From positions 4,154,001-4,218,000 of the forward strand of contig NZ_CP108414.1 of NCBI RefSeq assembly GCF_035978755.1: a stretch of 64,000 nucleotides of DNA, in the 5' to 3' direction. The position numbers and the translations under genes are program-made. Below the pieces are notes generated by a model that was not told the DNA's origin, did not search any database, and saw nothing but the letters and a program-made list of their open reading frames with translations. Positions 36,262 through 42,883 of the stretch are shown one piece after another (the first letter of the stretch is position 1; each line of letters starts with the position of its first letter). Origin of the DNA: Streptomyces sp. NBC_01298. GTDB taxonomy: Bacteria; Actinomycetota; Actinomycetes; Streptomycetales; Streptomycetaceae.

Positions 36262-36311
36262 TGGGAGTTCGATTTCGCTCCGCGAAAGCGGTCTAATTAG
36301 CCATGGGAGTT
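36262..36311. promoter_or_regulatory. Second pair of TGGGAGTT motifs, upstream of capsid gene
   Basis: TGGGAGTT at 36262-36269 and 36304-36311, 42 bp apart, in the gap between HNH and capsid genes. Same octamer and same orientation as the pair at 33310-33351. A shared leader, processing or regulator site is possible. Confidence 0.4.
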
Positions 36312-36362
36312 TTTTGCCTCCCTGCCGCTCGGGAAGGAGAGGGGTTGACCCCCTCCCCCTGG

Positions 36363-36758
36363 TCAGAACGGCGGGAGCTCGCGCGATTCGCGCCGCGAAC
36401 GAGCCTCAGCAGCGAATCCGCCCGGCTGATGCCTTGCTGTCTCGCGGTTGTGGCAGGCAACGCACAGCGGACGAAGATGACCCGCAGCATCAGGGTTCGC
36501 GTCACCCCGTGCGATCAACTCGCGTCGGGACAGCGGGAAGTGGTCCGCCACGTTCGCCAGACGGCCACACAGCACGCACCAGGGATGCCGGTACAGGTAG
36601 GCACGTCGGATGCGCTGCCAGCGCGTGTCATAGACAGCGCCACCACGTGAAGCACGGTCCGCGTTCGCCTCGCGCTCATGCTCGGCACAGCGTCCGCCGG
36701 CTCGGGTGAGCTCAGGGCAGCCGGGTACCGAGCACGGGGGACGGGGCTTACGGGGCAT
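36363..36758 (-). CDS. HNH endonuclease (phage type)
   Basis: 131 residues. Two N-terminal Cys pairs (CSVPGCPEL and CAEH), then RWQRIRRAYLYRHPWCVLCG, VADHFPLSRREL (first catalytic His in ADH) and GHLRPLCVACHNRETARH, the Cys-x2-Cys and His of the beta-beta-alpha-metal site. Such HNH proteins usually lie next to terminase and cos in phages and aid packaging. Its ribosome site GGAGGTGATC is a perfect anti-SD complement, 5 nt from the start, suggesting strong translation. Confidence 0.88.
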   Translation of the reverse strand: MPRKPRPPCSVPGCPELTRAGGRCAEHEREANADRASRGGAVYDTRWQRIRRAYLYRHPWCVLCGRLANVADHFPLSRRELIARGDANPDAAGHLRPLCVACHNRETARHQPGGFAAEARSRRESRELPPF

Positions 36759-36861
36759 GGGGGATCACCTCCAATCTGACTAGGGGTAGTGGCGGCGTGA
36801 CGTTCTGGCATGTCATGATCGGCGTCGAACTACGGCCATGACGCACAGCTAGGAGTCTGAG

Positions 36862-37026
36862 ATGTCCGAAGAGTTGGGCAAGATCGAGCCCGTTGTTTAC
36901 GGGGTTGCTGAAGACTTCCTCCTGCGCATTGCGGCGGAAGACGAGAAGGACACCGCCGACAAGGCCGCTGCAAAGGCTGCCGCTGAAACTCCAGCGAACG
37001 AGGACGAGCCCAACAAGTCCGCCTGA
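36862..37026 (+). CDS. Small acidic 54-residue protein, unknown function
   Basis: ATG 7 nt after AGGAG. The product starts SEELGKIEPVVYGVAEDFLL, then RIAAEDEKDTADKAAAKAAA, and ends EDEPNKSA: an amphipathic helix followed by an Ala/Lys/Glu-rich tail. It runs opposite to the two HNH genes between which it lies, so it has its own promoter in the 103-bp gap shared with the first HNH gene. The strong ribosome site and codon use support it. No homologous family is recognised. Confidence 0.65.
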   Translation: MSEELGKIEPVVYGVAEDFLLRIAAEDEKDTADKAAAKAAAETPANEDEPNKSA

Positions 37027-37249
37027 CGCAGCACAGTAAGGTCGAGCCGTCCGCCTCGGCGGATAGGGCCCGCTTCAGCGAGGACGAGCGACACACGGCC
37101 CTCGGATTCGTCCGGGGGCTTCGTCGTTACGCGGGGTGGGCGAAATCGAACCGCCTCTACCGCCCGGTTTCAGCACGGGGACCACCCGGGCCTACTCGGG
37201 GCAGAGTGCACGCCTACACCGCACCCCTTCCGCACCAGGACGAGCCGGG

Positions 37250-37618
37250 TTAGGGCCGGTCCGGGGCGGTGTCCCTGGGGGCAACAGCGGCCCCGAACTC
37301 AGTACGGGTCTTGAGCTGGTGGCACGGGTGGCACAAGACCTGCACGTTCCCTGCCACGTCCTCGCCACCGAGGGACAGCGGACGCACGTGGTCCACGTCC
37401 ACCCCGTTCGCGGGGAAGTCGTTCAGGCACCAGTCACACCATCCCGAGCCCCGGTCCGTCACGAGCCGGCGAAGCCTCGCAGCAGCGTCATAGCGGGCCG
37501 CACGGTGTCGGCTCCGGGCTCGTCGGGTGCGGACCGTTGTCCGTCCCTCGTAGGCCCCGTGGTGTGGCTTGCAGCGGCCCCGATGGGTCGCAGGCTCGGT
37601 GCAGTCGATACAGCGCAT
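37250..37618 (-). CDS. Second HNH endonuclease
   Basis: 122 residues: N-terminal zinc knuckle CIDCTEPATHRGRCKPHH, a basic linker ([15 protein letters not shown]), then CDWCLNDFPANGVDVDHVRPLSLGG (catalytic DH) and NVQVLCHPCHQLKTRTE. This is an HNH of the McrA-like, Cys4-His type. ATG is set by AGGGGGCAGCAC. Unrelated in linker to the first HNH protein. It lies immediately downstream of the tRNA-like block on the same strand. Confidence 0.88.
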   Translation of the reverse strand: MRCIDCTEPATHRGRCKPHHGAYEGRTTVRTRRARSRHRAARYDAAARLRRLVTDRGSGWCDWCLNDFPANGVDVDHVRPLSLGGEDVAGNVQVLCHPCHQLKTRTEFGAAVAPRDTAPDRP

Positions 37619-37649
37619 GTGCTGCCCCCTGATGGTCGTTGTTGATGCG

Positions 37650-37740
37650 TGCCCGCCCAAGGGCTCGAACCTCGGATCTCTGCGGCCGATGTCCCCTCGC
37701 GGGGCCGGTACCGCGCACCTCTGCCGTTGGGTCAGCGGGC
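37650..37740 (-). other. tRNA-like sequence 1
   Basis: Acceptor arm GCCCGCT/GGCGGGC (one G-U), D arm ACC...GGT with a GG-containing loop, and a perfect T arm CGAGG-TTCGAGC-CCTTG. The anticodon stem CGCGG/CCGCG closes an eight-base loop (TACCGGCC) with no U33, and the variable region is 23 nt. No CCA is encoded. Either a class II-like phage tRNA with an altered anticodon loop or a decoy/relic. It ends 30 bp upstream of an HNH start. Confidence 0.45.
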
Positions 37741-37853
37741 CGTAAGGGTGCTACCAGGTAGCGTCAGTTTTGGTTGACAAGCTCTGCGCTCGTCGTGCTC
37801 CTGGTGCTCGTTGTCGATCGGCGTAAGCCCTGGTCGGACCGTGCCGCAGTGCG

Positions 37854-37933
37854 TGTTCCCGACTGGATTCGAACCAGCATCGACCGCCGGATTGTTGTAA
37901 GACGGCCGTTCGCAACCAATGAACTGCGGGGAC
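37854..37933 (-). other. tRNA-like sequence 2
   Basis: Acceptor GTCCCCG/CGGGAAC with one mismatch, D arm GTTC-ATTGGTTGC-GAAC, T arm GCTGG-TTCGAAT-CCAGT. The anticodon region can pair only as GCCG/CGGC around a 13-nt loop, though CTTACAA inside it looks like a normal seven-base loop (anticodon UAC). Same strand as the first, 113 bp upstream. Not a standard functional tRNA as written. Confidence 0.45.
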
Positions 37934-37969
37934 GGGTTGCCCTCGCCGGCGAACCGGTCCAGACGAGTT

Positions 37970-38182
37970 GGGGACCACACGCGCTTACAACCCCTTTCGG
38001 CGCACCCCGGAGGGTGGGTTACCCATGGGCGGTGTGGTCCCCGCTCGCGCTGCCACACGTCGACTCCTGGCCACCCCGGTAACGCGGGGTGCGGTGTAGC
38101 ACGGGCAACGCTGTATCCGAGAGCGGGCACTCAGTCCGCCCGGTTCCCCCGTTGGGTGGGTGCGCGGTAGTCCCGCTCTCGG
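37970..38182. repeat. Structured block: two long-range inverted repeats and a hairpin
   Basis: GGGGACCACAC (37970-37980) matches GTGTGGTCCCC (38032-38042). CCGAGAGCGGG (38117-38127) matches CCCGCTCTCGG (38172-38182). Between them CACCCCG/CGGGGTG (38072-38091) forms a tight hairpin. All three stems are perfect. No credible ORF covers the block. It could be a structured RNA or a DNA site for replication or packaging. Confidence 0.6.
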
Positions 38183-38187
38183 AAGTA

Positions 38188-38394
38188 GTGGAGGGCGAAG
38201 GTTTCCCGCGTCCGTCTGGACTGTTCGGTCCCTTGCTTCCCCAGTAGTGGAGGGCGAAGGTTTCCAGTGCCGCTCGGACACTCGAACCGCTCGCTCTCTC
38301 CCCAGCTGTGGAGGGCGAAGGTTTCCCGCGTCCATCCGGACGAGCGGGCCGTTCACTCTCTCCCCACAGTGGAGGGCGGAGGTTTCCCGCGTCC
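38188..38394. repeat. Four direct repeats spaced 59-61 bp
   Basis: GTGGAGGGCGAAGGTTTCC starts at 38188, 38247, 38308 and (one base changed) 38369. Three copies extend to CCGCGTCC. The intervening 33-42 bp share TCTCTCCCCAG and a CGGAC element, so these are diverged 60-bp tandem units rather than unique spacers. The next 80 bp contain an AT-rich patch (TTCTTTCTATTTTTTCTATG, 38434-38453), rare in this genome. Origin-like or cos/pac-like layout. Confidence 0.7.
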
Positions 38395-38585
38395 GAAGAG
38401 GTGACGCGGTGCCGAAGGAGACCCTGGTTCTCTTTCTTTCTATTTTTTCTATGTGTTTCTAAAAAATGGTTGAACTCAACACCCCAACACCAACCGCTTC
38501 GCTGTAGAGCCGAGAGCTCCAAGCCCGAGGGCAGCCAGCGAGGGGGCACGAGGGGCCCTGTACGCCCGTCTGCGGACATGGGAAA

Positions 38586-38632
38586 GCCCCGGCGGTCCCG
38601 AGGGATGCCGGGGCGGTCCCGAGGGATGCCGG
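38586..38632 (-). terminator. Terminator and 21-bp duplication after coiled-coil gene
   Basis: GCCCCGGC and GCCGGGGC form the stem, followed on the minus strand by TTT. The 21-bp unit starting GGCGGTCCCGAGGGATGCC is duplicated in tandem (38591 and 38612), doubling the hairpin. Confidence 0.7.
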
Positions 38633-38651
38633 GGCGGTGCGGCTCGGCTGA

Positions 38652-38873
38652 TTACTCGGTGCCCTCCGTGGCCAGACTCATGCGGGCGGCTCGCAGGTCT
38701 CGATTCACTTCTTCGATCTTCTTGTCACATGTTTTAATTTCATCCTCTAGCCTAGCCACCTCTGCGGAATTTCCGCGTCGGCTTTCGTTCTTCAGCGCAT
38801 CGGCTAGCTCTTTCCTCTCATGCTGGAGGGTTGAGAGCCTATGGGTGGCTTCTGCGACTTTTTCGTCGCTCAT
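38652..38873 (-). CDS. Small coiled-coil protein
   Basis: 73 residues, nearly all predicted helix with heptad pattern (HRLSTLQHERKELADALKN, VARLEDEIKTCDKKIEEVNR). ATG follows AAAGGGGAACAA. Could be a recombination directionality factor, a dimeric adaptor or a capsid-size factor; none can be shown. Ends at a duplicated hairpin. Nearest gene to the integrase on its 3' side. Confidence 0.75.
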   Translation of the reverse strand: MSDEKVAEATHRLSTLQHERKELADALKNESRRGNSAEVARLEDEIKTCDKKIEEVNRDLRAARMSLATEGTE

Positions 38874-38966
38874 TTGTTCCCCTTTGAGGCGTAGGACTGT
38901 ATAGGTCGCCAAGATCATAGTCAGCGCGAATGTGGCGTGTGGCGGTTCTGCGCAAGTTGGCAGCAG

Positions 38967-38999
38967 AAAGCCCCGGCGGTCCGAAGGGACTACCGGGGC
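38967..38999 (-). terminator. Intrinsic terminator
   Basis: GCCCCGG/CCGGGGC stem with inner GGTCC/GGGACT pairing, then TTTC on the minus strand. It is the second terminator in a row for leftward transcription, so something short may be transcribed between it and the one after the integrase. Confidence 0.7.
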
Positions 39000-39110
39000 G
39001 AGGCGGGCTGGTCGTACTGCTTCCAGGACGAACCTGTAAGGCACCAGCCCTAGCCCGCACACCCATGTCGGCGCGGGGTGCGAAGAGCGTACCGGGCCGC
39101 GAGGGGCACG
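39000..39110 (-). ncRNA. Possible small structured RNA between two terminators
   Basis: No convincing ORF. On the minus strand GGGCTGGT (39043-39050) pairs with ACCAGCCC (39005-39012), enclosing CAGG-TTCGT-CCTG, and GCGGGC/GCCCGC extends the outer stem. It is bounded by integrase and its terminator on the right and another terminator on the left. Expression is unproven. Confidence 0.3.
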
Positions 39111-39113
39111 CAG

Positions 39114-39147
39114 AAAGCCCCGGATGATCACGGGGGCCGTCCGGGGC
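39114..39147 (-). terminator. Terminator after integrase
   Basis: GCCCCGG and CCGGGGC close a 17-nt loop; TTTC follows on the minus strand. It lies 22 bp after the integrase stop. Confidence 0.75.
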
Positions 39148-39168
39148 TGTTCTGTCCTTACAGGGCCG

Positions 39169-40842
39169 CTAGGCGGCTTGCTCGAACCCGTCTGCGTCGG
39201 GCTCGGCACCCTCGGGGGTGGCCCATGTGATGGTGACGCGCTTCATCCCGTCGAAGCGCCGTCCGCGCCCCGGAGACTTCGTCACGGTCACGGTGTCTAT
39301 AGCGAGTCCGAGTAGGTCGCGCTGCATGCTCGCGTTGGCGGTGTTCCAGTACTTCTCACCGTTGCCGTTCAGCAGGAACGAGAGAGATACGGGACCGGTG
39401 TTGCCGACGAGCTCGGCGAGCGCGGTCTCAGCCTTGCTGATCCGTGCTTCGGCAGCGTTCTTGTGCGGGATGCGGTACCGGGCGGAGCGGCCCGTATAGA
39501 AGTCGTTCGCGTCGTCCGCGTGGAACTTGTCGAGCTTGGCTTGTGCGGCTTTCAGCTCGGCGCGTGCGTCCCTGATGACCTGTGTCTCCTCGGGGCGGGT
39601 AATGGCCTGCCACCGTTCGGCTACGGCAACCAACAGCGGGTCCTCATCGTCAGTGACTGCGAGCCGCTCGGACCACGTTTGCACCACGTACTTTTCGACG
39701 GCCTTGCGGGTGACGAACGCGGGATCGGCGCACGCTTCGGCTCCGTCGCCGTAGCGGGTGCAGGCGTACGAGTCCCCTTCCAACGTCATGGCGCTGCCAC
39801 AGGATGCGCATCGCATGCGGCTGGTCAGTGCTCGGACCGCGCGGCCCGGAGTCGGGGCAGCCTTGCTGATGGTCTGGTTCCCGGACAGCACACGGCGGGC
39901 ACGCTCGGCGAGCTCGGACGGGATCATGTTCGGCAACGTCTCGTCCGTGACCACGCGCACCCGCTCGCCCTCGTTGTTCAGGAACGGCACGCGGTCACGG
40001 TGCGCCTTACCGCCGGGGCAGTGCGTAAGCCACCCCTCATATACGGGGTGGATGATGATCGCCCGCACCGCGTCGGCCCGCCACGGGACCCCGGTACCGG
40101 TCCGCAGACCCTCACTGTTCAGCTTCCGGGTCAGCGCGCGGGACGACATGCCCTCGCCAATGGCCTTGAATACGCGCTGGACGATCTCCCACGGGGTGAC
40201 TTCCCGCTTGTCGGCAACGGTGCACATGTACGGGGTGAGATCCGGGATCAGCTTCCGCGTACCGGGGACCGCAACCAGCCCGAAGGGTGCTTTGGACAGC
40301 CACTTGCCCTCGGTGCGCTGCCGAGACTTTGTGCCCCGCACGTTGTAGCTCAGCCGCTGTGAGTACTCGCGCGCGTTCTCGGCCCGGTCGATGATCCATC
40401 GGCGATCCCGCTCGTCCAGCGAGTCGAGACGCTCGTAGTCGAAGATCACGCGAGCCTTGCCGAGGATCGGCACTACCGCCTCAGCACCCTTGCGGCTGAA
40501 GCGGTCGAGCGCGTAGCACCAGAGCGCGGGCACTTCGCCGGCGAGGACTGCGGTCATGGCTGCGTCGTACTTCGGGCGCTGTACGTCCGACCAGGCGGAC
40601 AGGTTCTCGCGCCATATCTTTCGCACGCAGTACCCGTGCTCGTCTGCCCATGCCCGGCCCCGGTCCTCCTGCGCCCGGATGGACAGAGCGCGCTCGCCCT
40701 CGCGGACGATCTTCGACTTACGGAGGAGGAGGTCTACATACGGTCGTCCGTGGCACGGGCACAGTCCGTCAGTAGTCTTGTTCATGCCCCTTGTGGGGGG
40801 CAGTTCTTGCCTAGCAGAACGCGCGAGGGTGCTCGTAGACAT
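39169..40842 (-). CDS. Large serine recombinase (integrase)
   Basis: 557 residues. The N-terminal resolvase domain has LLLRKSKIV (catalytic Ser43), then LSIRAQED, ALWCYALDRFSRKG and RWIIDRAENAREYS. A recombinase domain follows (LTRKLNSEGLRTGTGVPW), then a zinc ribbon (CASCGSAM and later CTR, C) and a coiled coil near 430-480. ATG is chosen after AAAGG. It is transcribed inward from the right end, 42 bp from the attP arm, the usual place. It should integrate into the dispersed intergenic repeat and, with an unidentified directionality factor, excise. Confidence 0.93.
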   Translation of the reverse strand: MSTSTLARSARQELPPTRGMNKTTDGLCPCHGRPYVDLLLRKSKIVREGERALSIRAQEDRGRAWADEHGYCVRKIWRENLSAWSDVQRPKYDAAMTAVLAGEVPALWCYALDRFSRKGAEAVVPILGKARVIFDYERLDSLDERDRRWIIDRAENAREYSQRLSYNVRGTKSRQRTEGKWLSKAPFGLVAVPGTRKLIPDLTPYMCTVADKREVTPWEIVQRVFKAIGEGMSSRALTRKLNSEGLRTGTGVPWRADAVRAIIIHPVYEGWLTHCPGGKAHRDRVPFLNNEGERVRVVTDETLPNMIPSELAERARRVLSGNQTISKAAPTPGRAVRALTSRMRCASCGSAMTLEGDSYACTRYGDGAEACADPAFVTRKAVEKYVVQTWSERLAVTDDEDPLLVAVAERWQAITRPEETQVIRDARAELKAAQAKLDKFHADDANDFYTGRSARYRIPHKNAAEARISKAETALAELVGNTGPVSLSFLLNGNGEKYWNTANASMQRDLLGLAIDTVTVTKSPGRGRRFDGMKRVTITWATPEGAEPDADGFEQAA

Positions 40843-40883
40843 GCGAAAGCCTTTGTGACCTGCGGAAACGGCCCGCTACCGAG

Positions 40884-40925
40884 TAGGACCCAGGGTGTTG
40901 GTTCCACTCCAGACCCCGCGCCTCA
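40884..40925. other. attR of the integrated element
   Basis: TAGGACCCAGGGTGT is the attP arm, followed by GACCC (40912-40916) and then chromosomal CGCGCCTCACACGCC. The arm mirrors the one in attL, as expected when one attP was split by integration. Confidence 0.75.
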
Positions 40926-40936
40926 CACGCCGGCGA

Positions 40937-40954
40937 GGCTGGATTTTTCCAGCC
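40937..40954. terminator. Short hairpin right of attR
   Basis: GGCTGGA and TCCAGCC around TTTT. It is part of the chromosomal dispersed repeat unit into which the element inserted. The rest of the stretch up to 41187 holds more of the same GC-rich repeat (GTCCGGCGTTTGAGG) and no gene that I can support. Confidence 0.5.
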
Positions 40955-41187
40955 CGTCCGGCGTTTGAGGACCGGGTCCGGGCAGAGCCCGGGGAACAGG
41001 CGAAGGGCGGGTAGGGGACAGCCCCGCAGGGCAGCCGGGCCACACCCCCGGGCCGGGCCTCAGGTGTTCTTCAGGCTTGGCCCGATCTATGGCGCCGTAG
41101 GCCGCCAGCGCCGATCATCGGCCCGACGGGCCGGTTCCGGCACCGTCCCGGCAGGCTGCCGGCACCCACCGGAAGGCGGACACACCC

Positions 41188-41382
41188 ATGCTCAGGAACG
41201 CCCTGGAACCCTGGCACGTCGCCATCATCGTGCTCGTCTGCCTGATGGTGTTCGGCTCGAAGAAGCTTCCCGAGATGGCCCGCGGGCTGGGCCGGTCCGC
41301 CCGCATCCTGAAGGCGGAGGCACGTGCGCTGCGCGAGGAGGAGCCGGCGGCGCCGGCCGCGCCGGCCCCCGCCGAGCGCTGA
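41188..41382 (+). CDS. TatA/E-family twin-arginine translocase protein
   Basis: 64 residues: one N-terminal membrane helix (WHVAIIVLVCLMVFGSKKLPE, with the conserved F-G-x-x-K-L-P hinge) and an amphipathic helix (MARGLGRSARILKAEA), then an Ala/Pro tail. It forms the Tat protein-export pore with TatC. It is shorter than the main TatA and not near tatC, so probably a second copy. Confidence 0.85.
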   Translation: MLRNALEPWHVAIIVLVCLMVFGSKKLPEMARGLGRSARILKAEARALREEEPAAPAAPAPAER

Positions 41383-41397
41383 TCGGGGCCTTCGGGC

Positions 41398-42576
41398 TCA
41401 GCCCCGCAGGGAGCGGCGGCGGGCGTCCGCCATGTGCGCCCGGTCGGCGGCGGCCGTGCCGTCCTCCCAGCCCGCGAGGTCGGTCGCCCCGCGCAGCCGG
41501 GTCGTCGTGGTCCGGGGGAACATCTCCTCGGCCCGCGAGGTGACGGCCACGTCCCGGGCGACCAGGGCAGGCAGGTTGTCGGGGGCCTCGGCCACGGTGT
41601 CGGCCACCGTGTGCTCGGCCGTCTCGGCGAGGCGCTGGCCCAGCCGGCTCGCGTAGGCCAGGAGGAAGGACTGCCGGAAGGTCTTGGTGCGCTTGCGGCC
41701 GCCCGCCCGCTGCCCGGCCTCCGCTCGGGTCATCGCGGCGGTGCCCTGGACGAGCAGGGAGGTGTACAGCAGCTCCACCGCCTCCAGGTCGCTCTCGAAG
41801 CCGACGACGGTGGAGAACTCGTAGGCGCTGTTCCACACCGACCGGCACCGGTTCGCGCCCGCCACCGCGTCGAGCAGTACCGCCTTCGCCTCCTCGTACG
41901 GGGCCTCGACCCCGATCCGGCAGGCGCCGGGTATCTGCGCCGTGCCCGACTTCACCGCGAGGAGCGCCGCGTCGACGGTGTGCCGGGCCATGAGTTCCTG
42001 CGCCTTGGCGCTGAGCGCCTCCGCCTCCTCCGGGAAGGTGGTCGCCTCGGCCTTCGCGAGCAGGGCCCGGATCCGCCCGAGCATGCGGGGCTCGATGTGC
42101 GCGTGTTCGAGCACGTCGGCCGGGTCCCCGGGCAGCGGCCCGACCGGCTCGATGGACGGCAGCCGGATCAGCAGCCGGAACACCTCCAGGACGGTCCCGG
42201 CCAGGCTGAAGCGGTCGGTGCGCTCCCGCTGGACCAGCCGCTCCCCGTACCGGGTGTCGTCCCCCCACCACACCTCGGCGTCGGTCCACCGCTCGGGCAG
42301 CCGCGCGTACCGCCGGGCCTCGGCCGCGACCAGGTCCTCGGTGATCCGCAGGTGCGTCTGCTCCAGGTCCCGGCGTACGAGCCGCAGCACGTCGGCGGGC
42401 CGCCATCCGCGCTCCCATGCCTGGCGGAGGTACTCCTCACCGCGCGCGAGCAGCGCCTGCCCGACCCCGCCCCACCGGTCCCCCTCGGCGACGAGCACCG
42501 ACGCCCCGGCGTCCAGCCCGGCGTCGTCCTGGTTGTACAGCGCGGCCTCACAGGCCCGGTCGACGATGTCTCTCAC
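41398..42576 (-). CDS. DUF2786-containing protein
   Basis: 392 residues. The DUF2786 segment lies near the middle (MLGRIRALLAKAEATTFPEEAEALSAKAQELMARH), a short helical motif often found in phage and actinomycete proteins of unknown role. The N-terminal half has WERGWRPADVLRLVRRDL, the C-terminal half a QSFLLAYASRLGQRL stretch. Start GTG is a guess based on the family start. It converges on the tatA-like gene. Confidence 0.75.
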   Translation of the reverse strand: MRDIVDRACEAALYNQDDAGLDAGASVLVAEGDRWGGVGQALLARGEEYLRQAWERGWRPADVLRLVRRDLEQTHLRITEDLVAAEARRYARLPERWTDAEVWWGDDTRYGERLVQRERTDRFSLAGTVLEVFRLLIRLPSIEPVGPLPGDPADVLEHAHIEPRMLGRIRALLAKAEATTFPEEAEALSAKAQELMARHTVDAALLAVKSGTAQIPGACRIGVEAPYEEAKAVLLDAVAGANRCRSVWNSAYEFSTVVGFESDLEAVELLYTSLLVQGTAAMTRAEAGQRAGGRKRTKTFRQSFLLAYASRLGQRLAETAEHTVADTVAEAPDNLPALVARDVAVTSRAEEMFPRTTTTRLRGATDLAGWEDGTAAADRAHMADARRRSLRG

Positions 42577-42883
42577 CCGTTCAGCTTGGCACGCCCGCCA
42601 CCCGGCTCCACCCCGGGCCCATCCAGCGGTCCGGCGTCCGAAGCGCAGCCAAACCCAGCCGCCCGGCGTTCGCGGTCCGGCGTCCGGGGCGCAGCCCCGG
42701 GGGGTCCGGGGCGCAGCCCGGCACCCCCTCCCCAGCCCCGCCGGCGTTTGAGGCGCGGGTCCGGGCCGGCCCGGGGAACGGTGGAAGGGCGGGTAGGGGA
42801 CCTCGCCCCGCGCAGCGGCGCGCACACCTGTGCCAGCGCGCCGCGCGGCGGCCCTGTCAGACCCCGGTGGGACACTCGCACTC
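42577..42883. repeat. Intergenic GC-rich dispersed repeats
   Basis: No gene seen. GTCCGGCGTCCG/GGCGCAGCC units recur three times, and 42731-42767 is an intact copy (reverse strand) of the repeat split by the mobile element. This copy is what lets the attB junction be checked. Confidence 0.7.

Larger units (their letters stand above)
31399..40916. mobile_element. Integrated serine-integrase element of about 9.5 kb (phage satellite-like)
   Basis: Both ends carry GACCC (31399-31403 and 40912-40916). Joining the inside ends gives a 49-bp site with inverted 15-bp arms TAGGACCCAGGGTGT and ACACCCCGGGACCTA, matching at 13 of 15 positions when one is reversed. That is the form of a large-serine-integrase attP. 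Joining the outside ends gives GGTGGACCCCGCGCCTC, an ordinary dispersed Streptomyces intergenic repeat, present unbroken (reverse strand) at 42731-42767. Contents: integrase, GntR and XRE-TPR regulators, lone major capsid protein, two HNH nucleases, a DEGWHALL protein, several small genes, tRNA-like sequences and a structured non-coding block. No portal, terminase, tail, lysis or known replication gene is visible. Confidence 0.85.

Noticed and set aside
37650..37933. Standard functional tRNA genes
   Set aside because: Anticodon arms do not fit canonical loops, so I list them only as tRNA-like.
38188..38394. CRISPR array
   Set aside because: Linkers share sequence with each other, repeats differ in their ends, there are only four, and no cas gene is near. 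It is a diverged tandem repeat.
38019..38579. Repeat protein with DGRGKPSPST units
   Set aside because: The repeat period is not a constant multiple of three and the frame has no start site. Better explained as DNA repeats.
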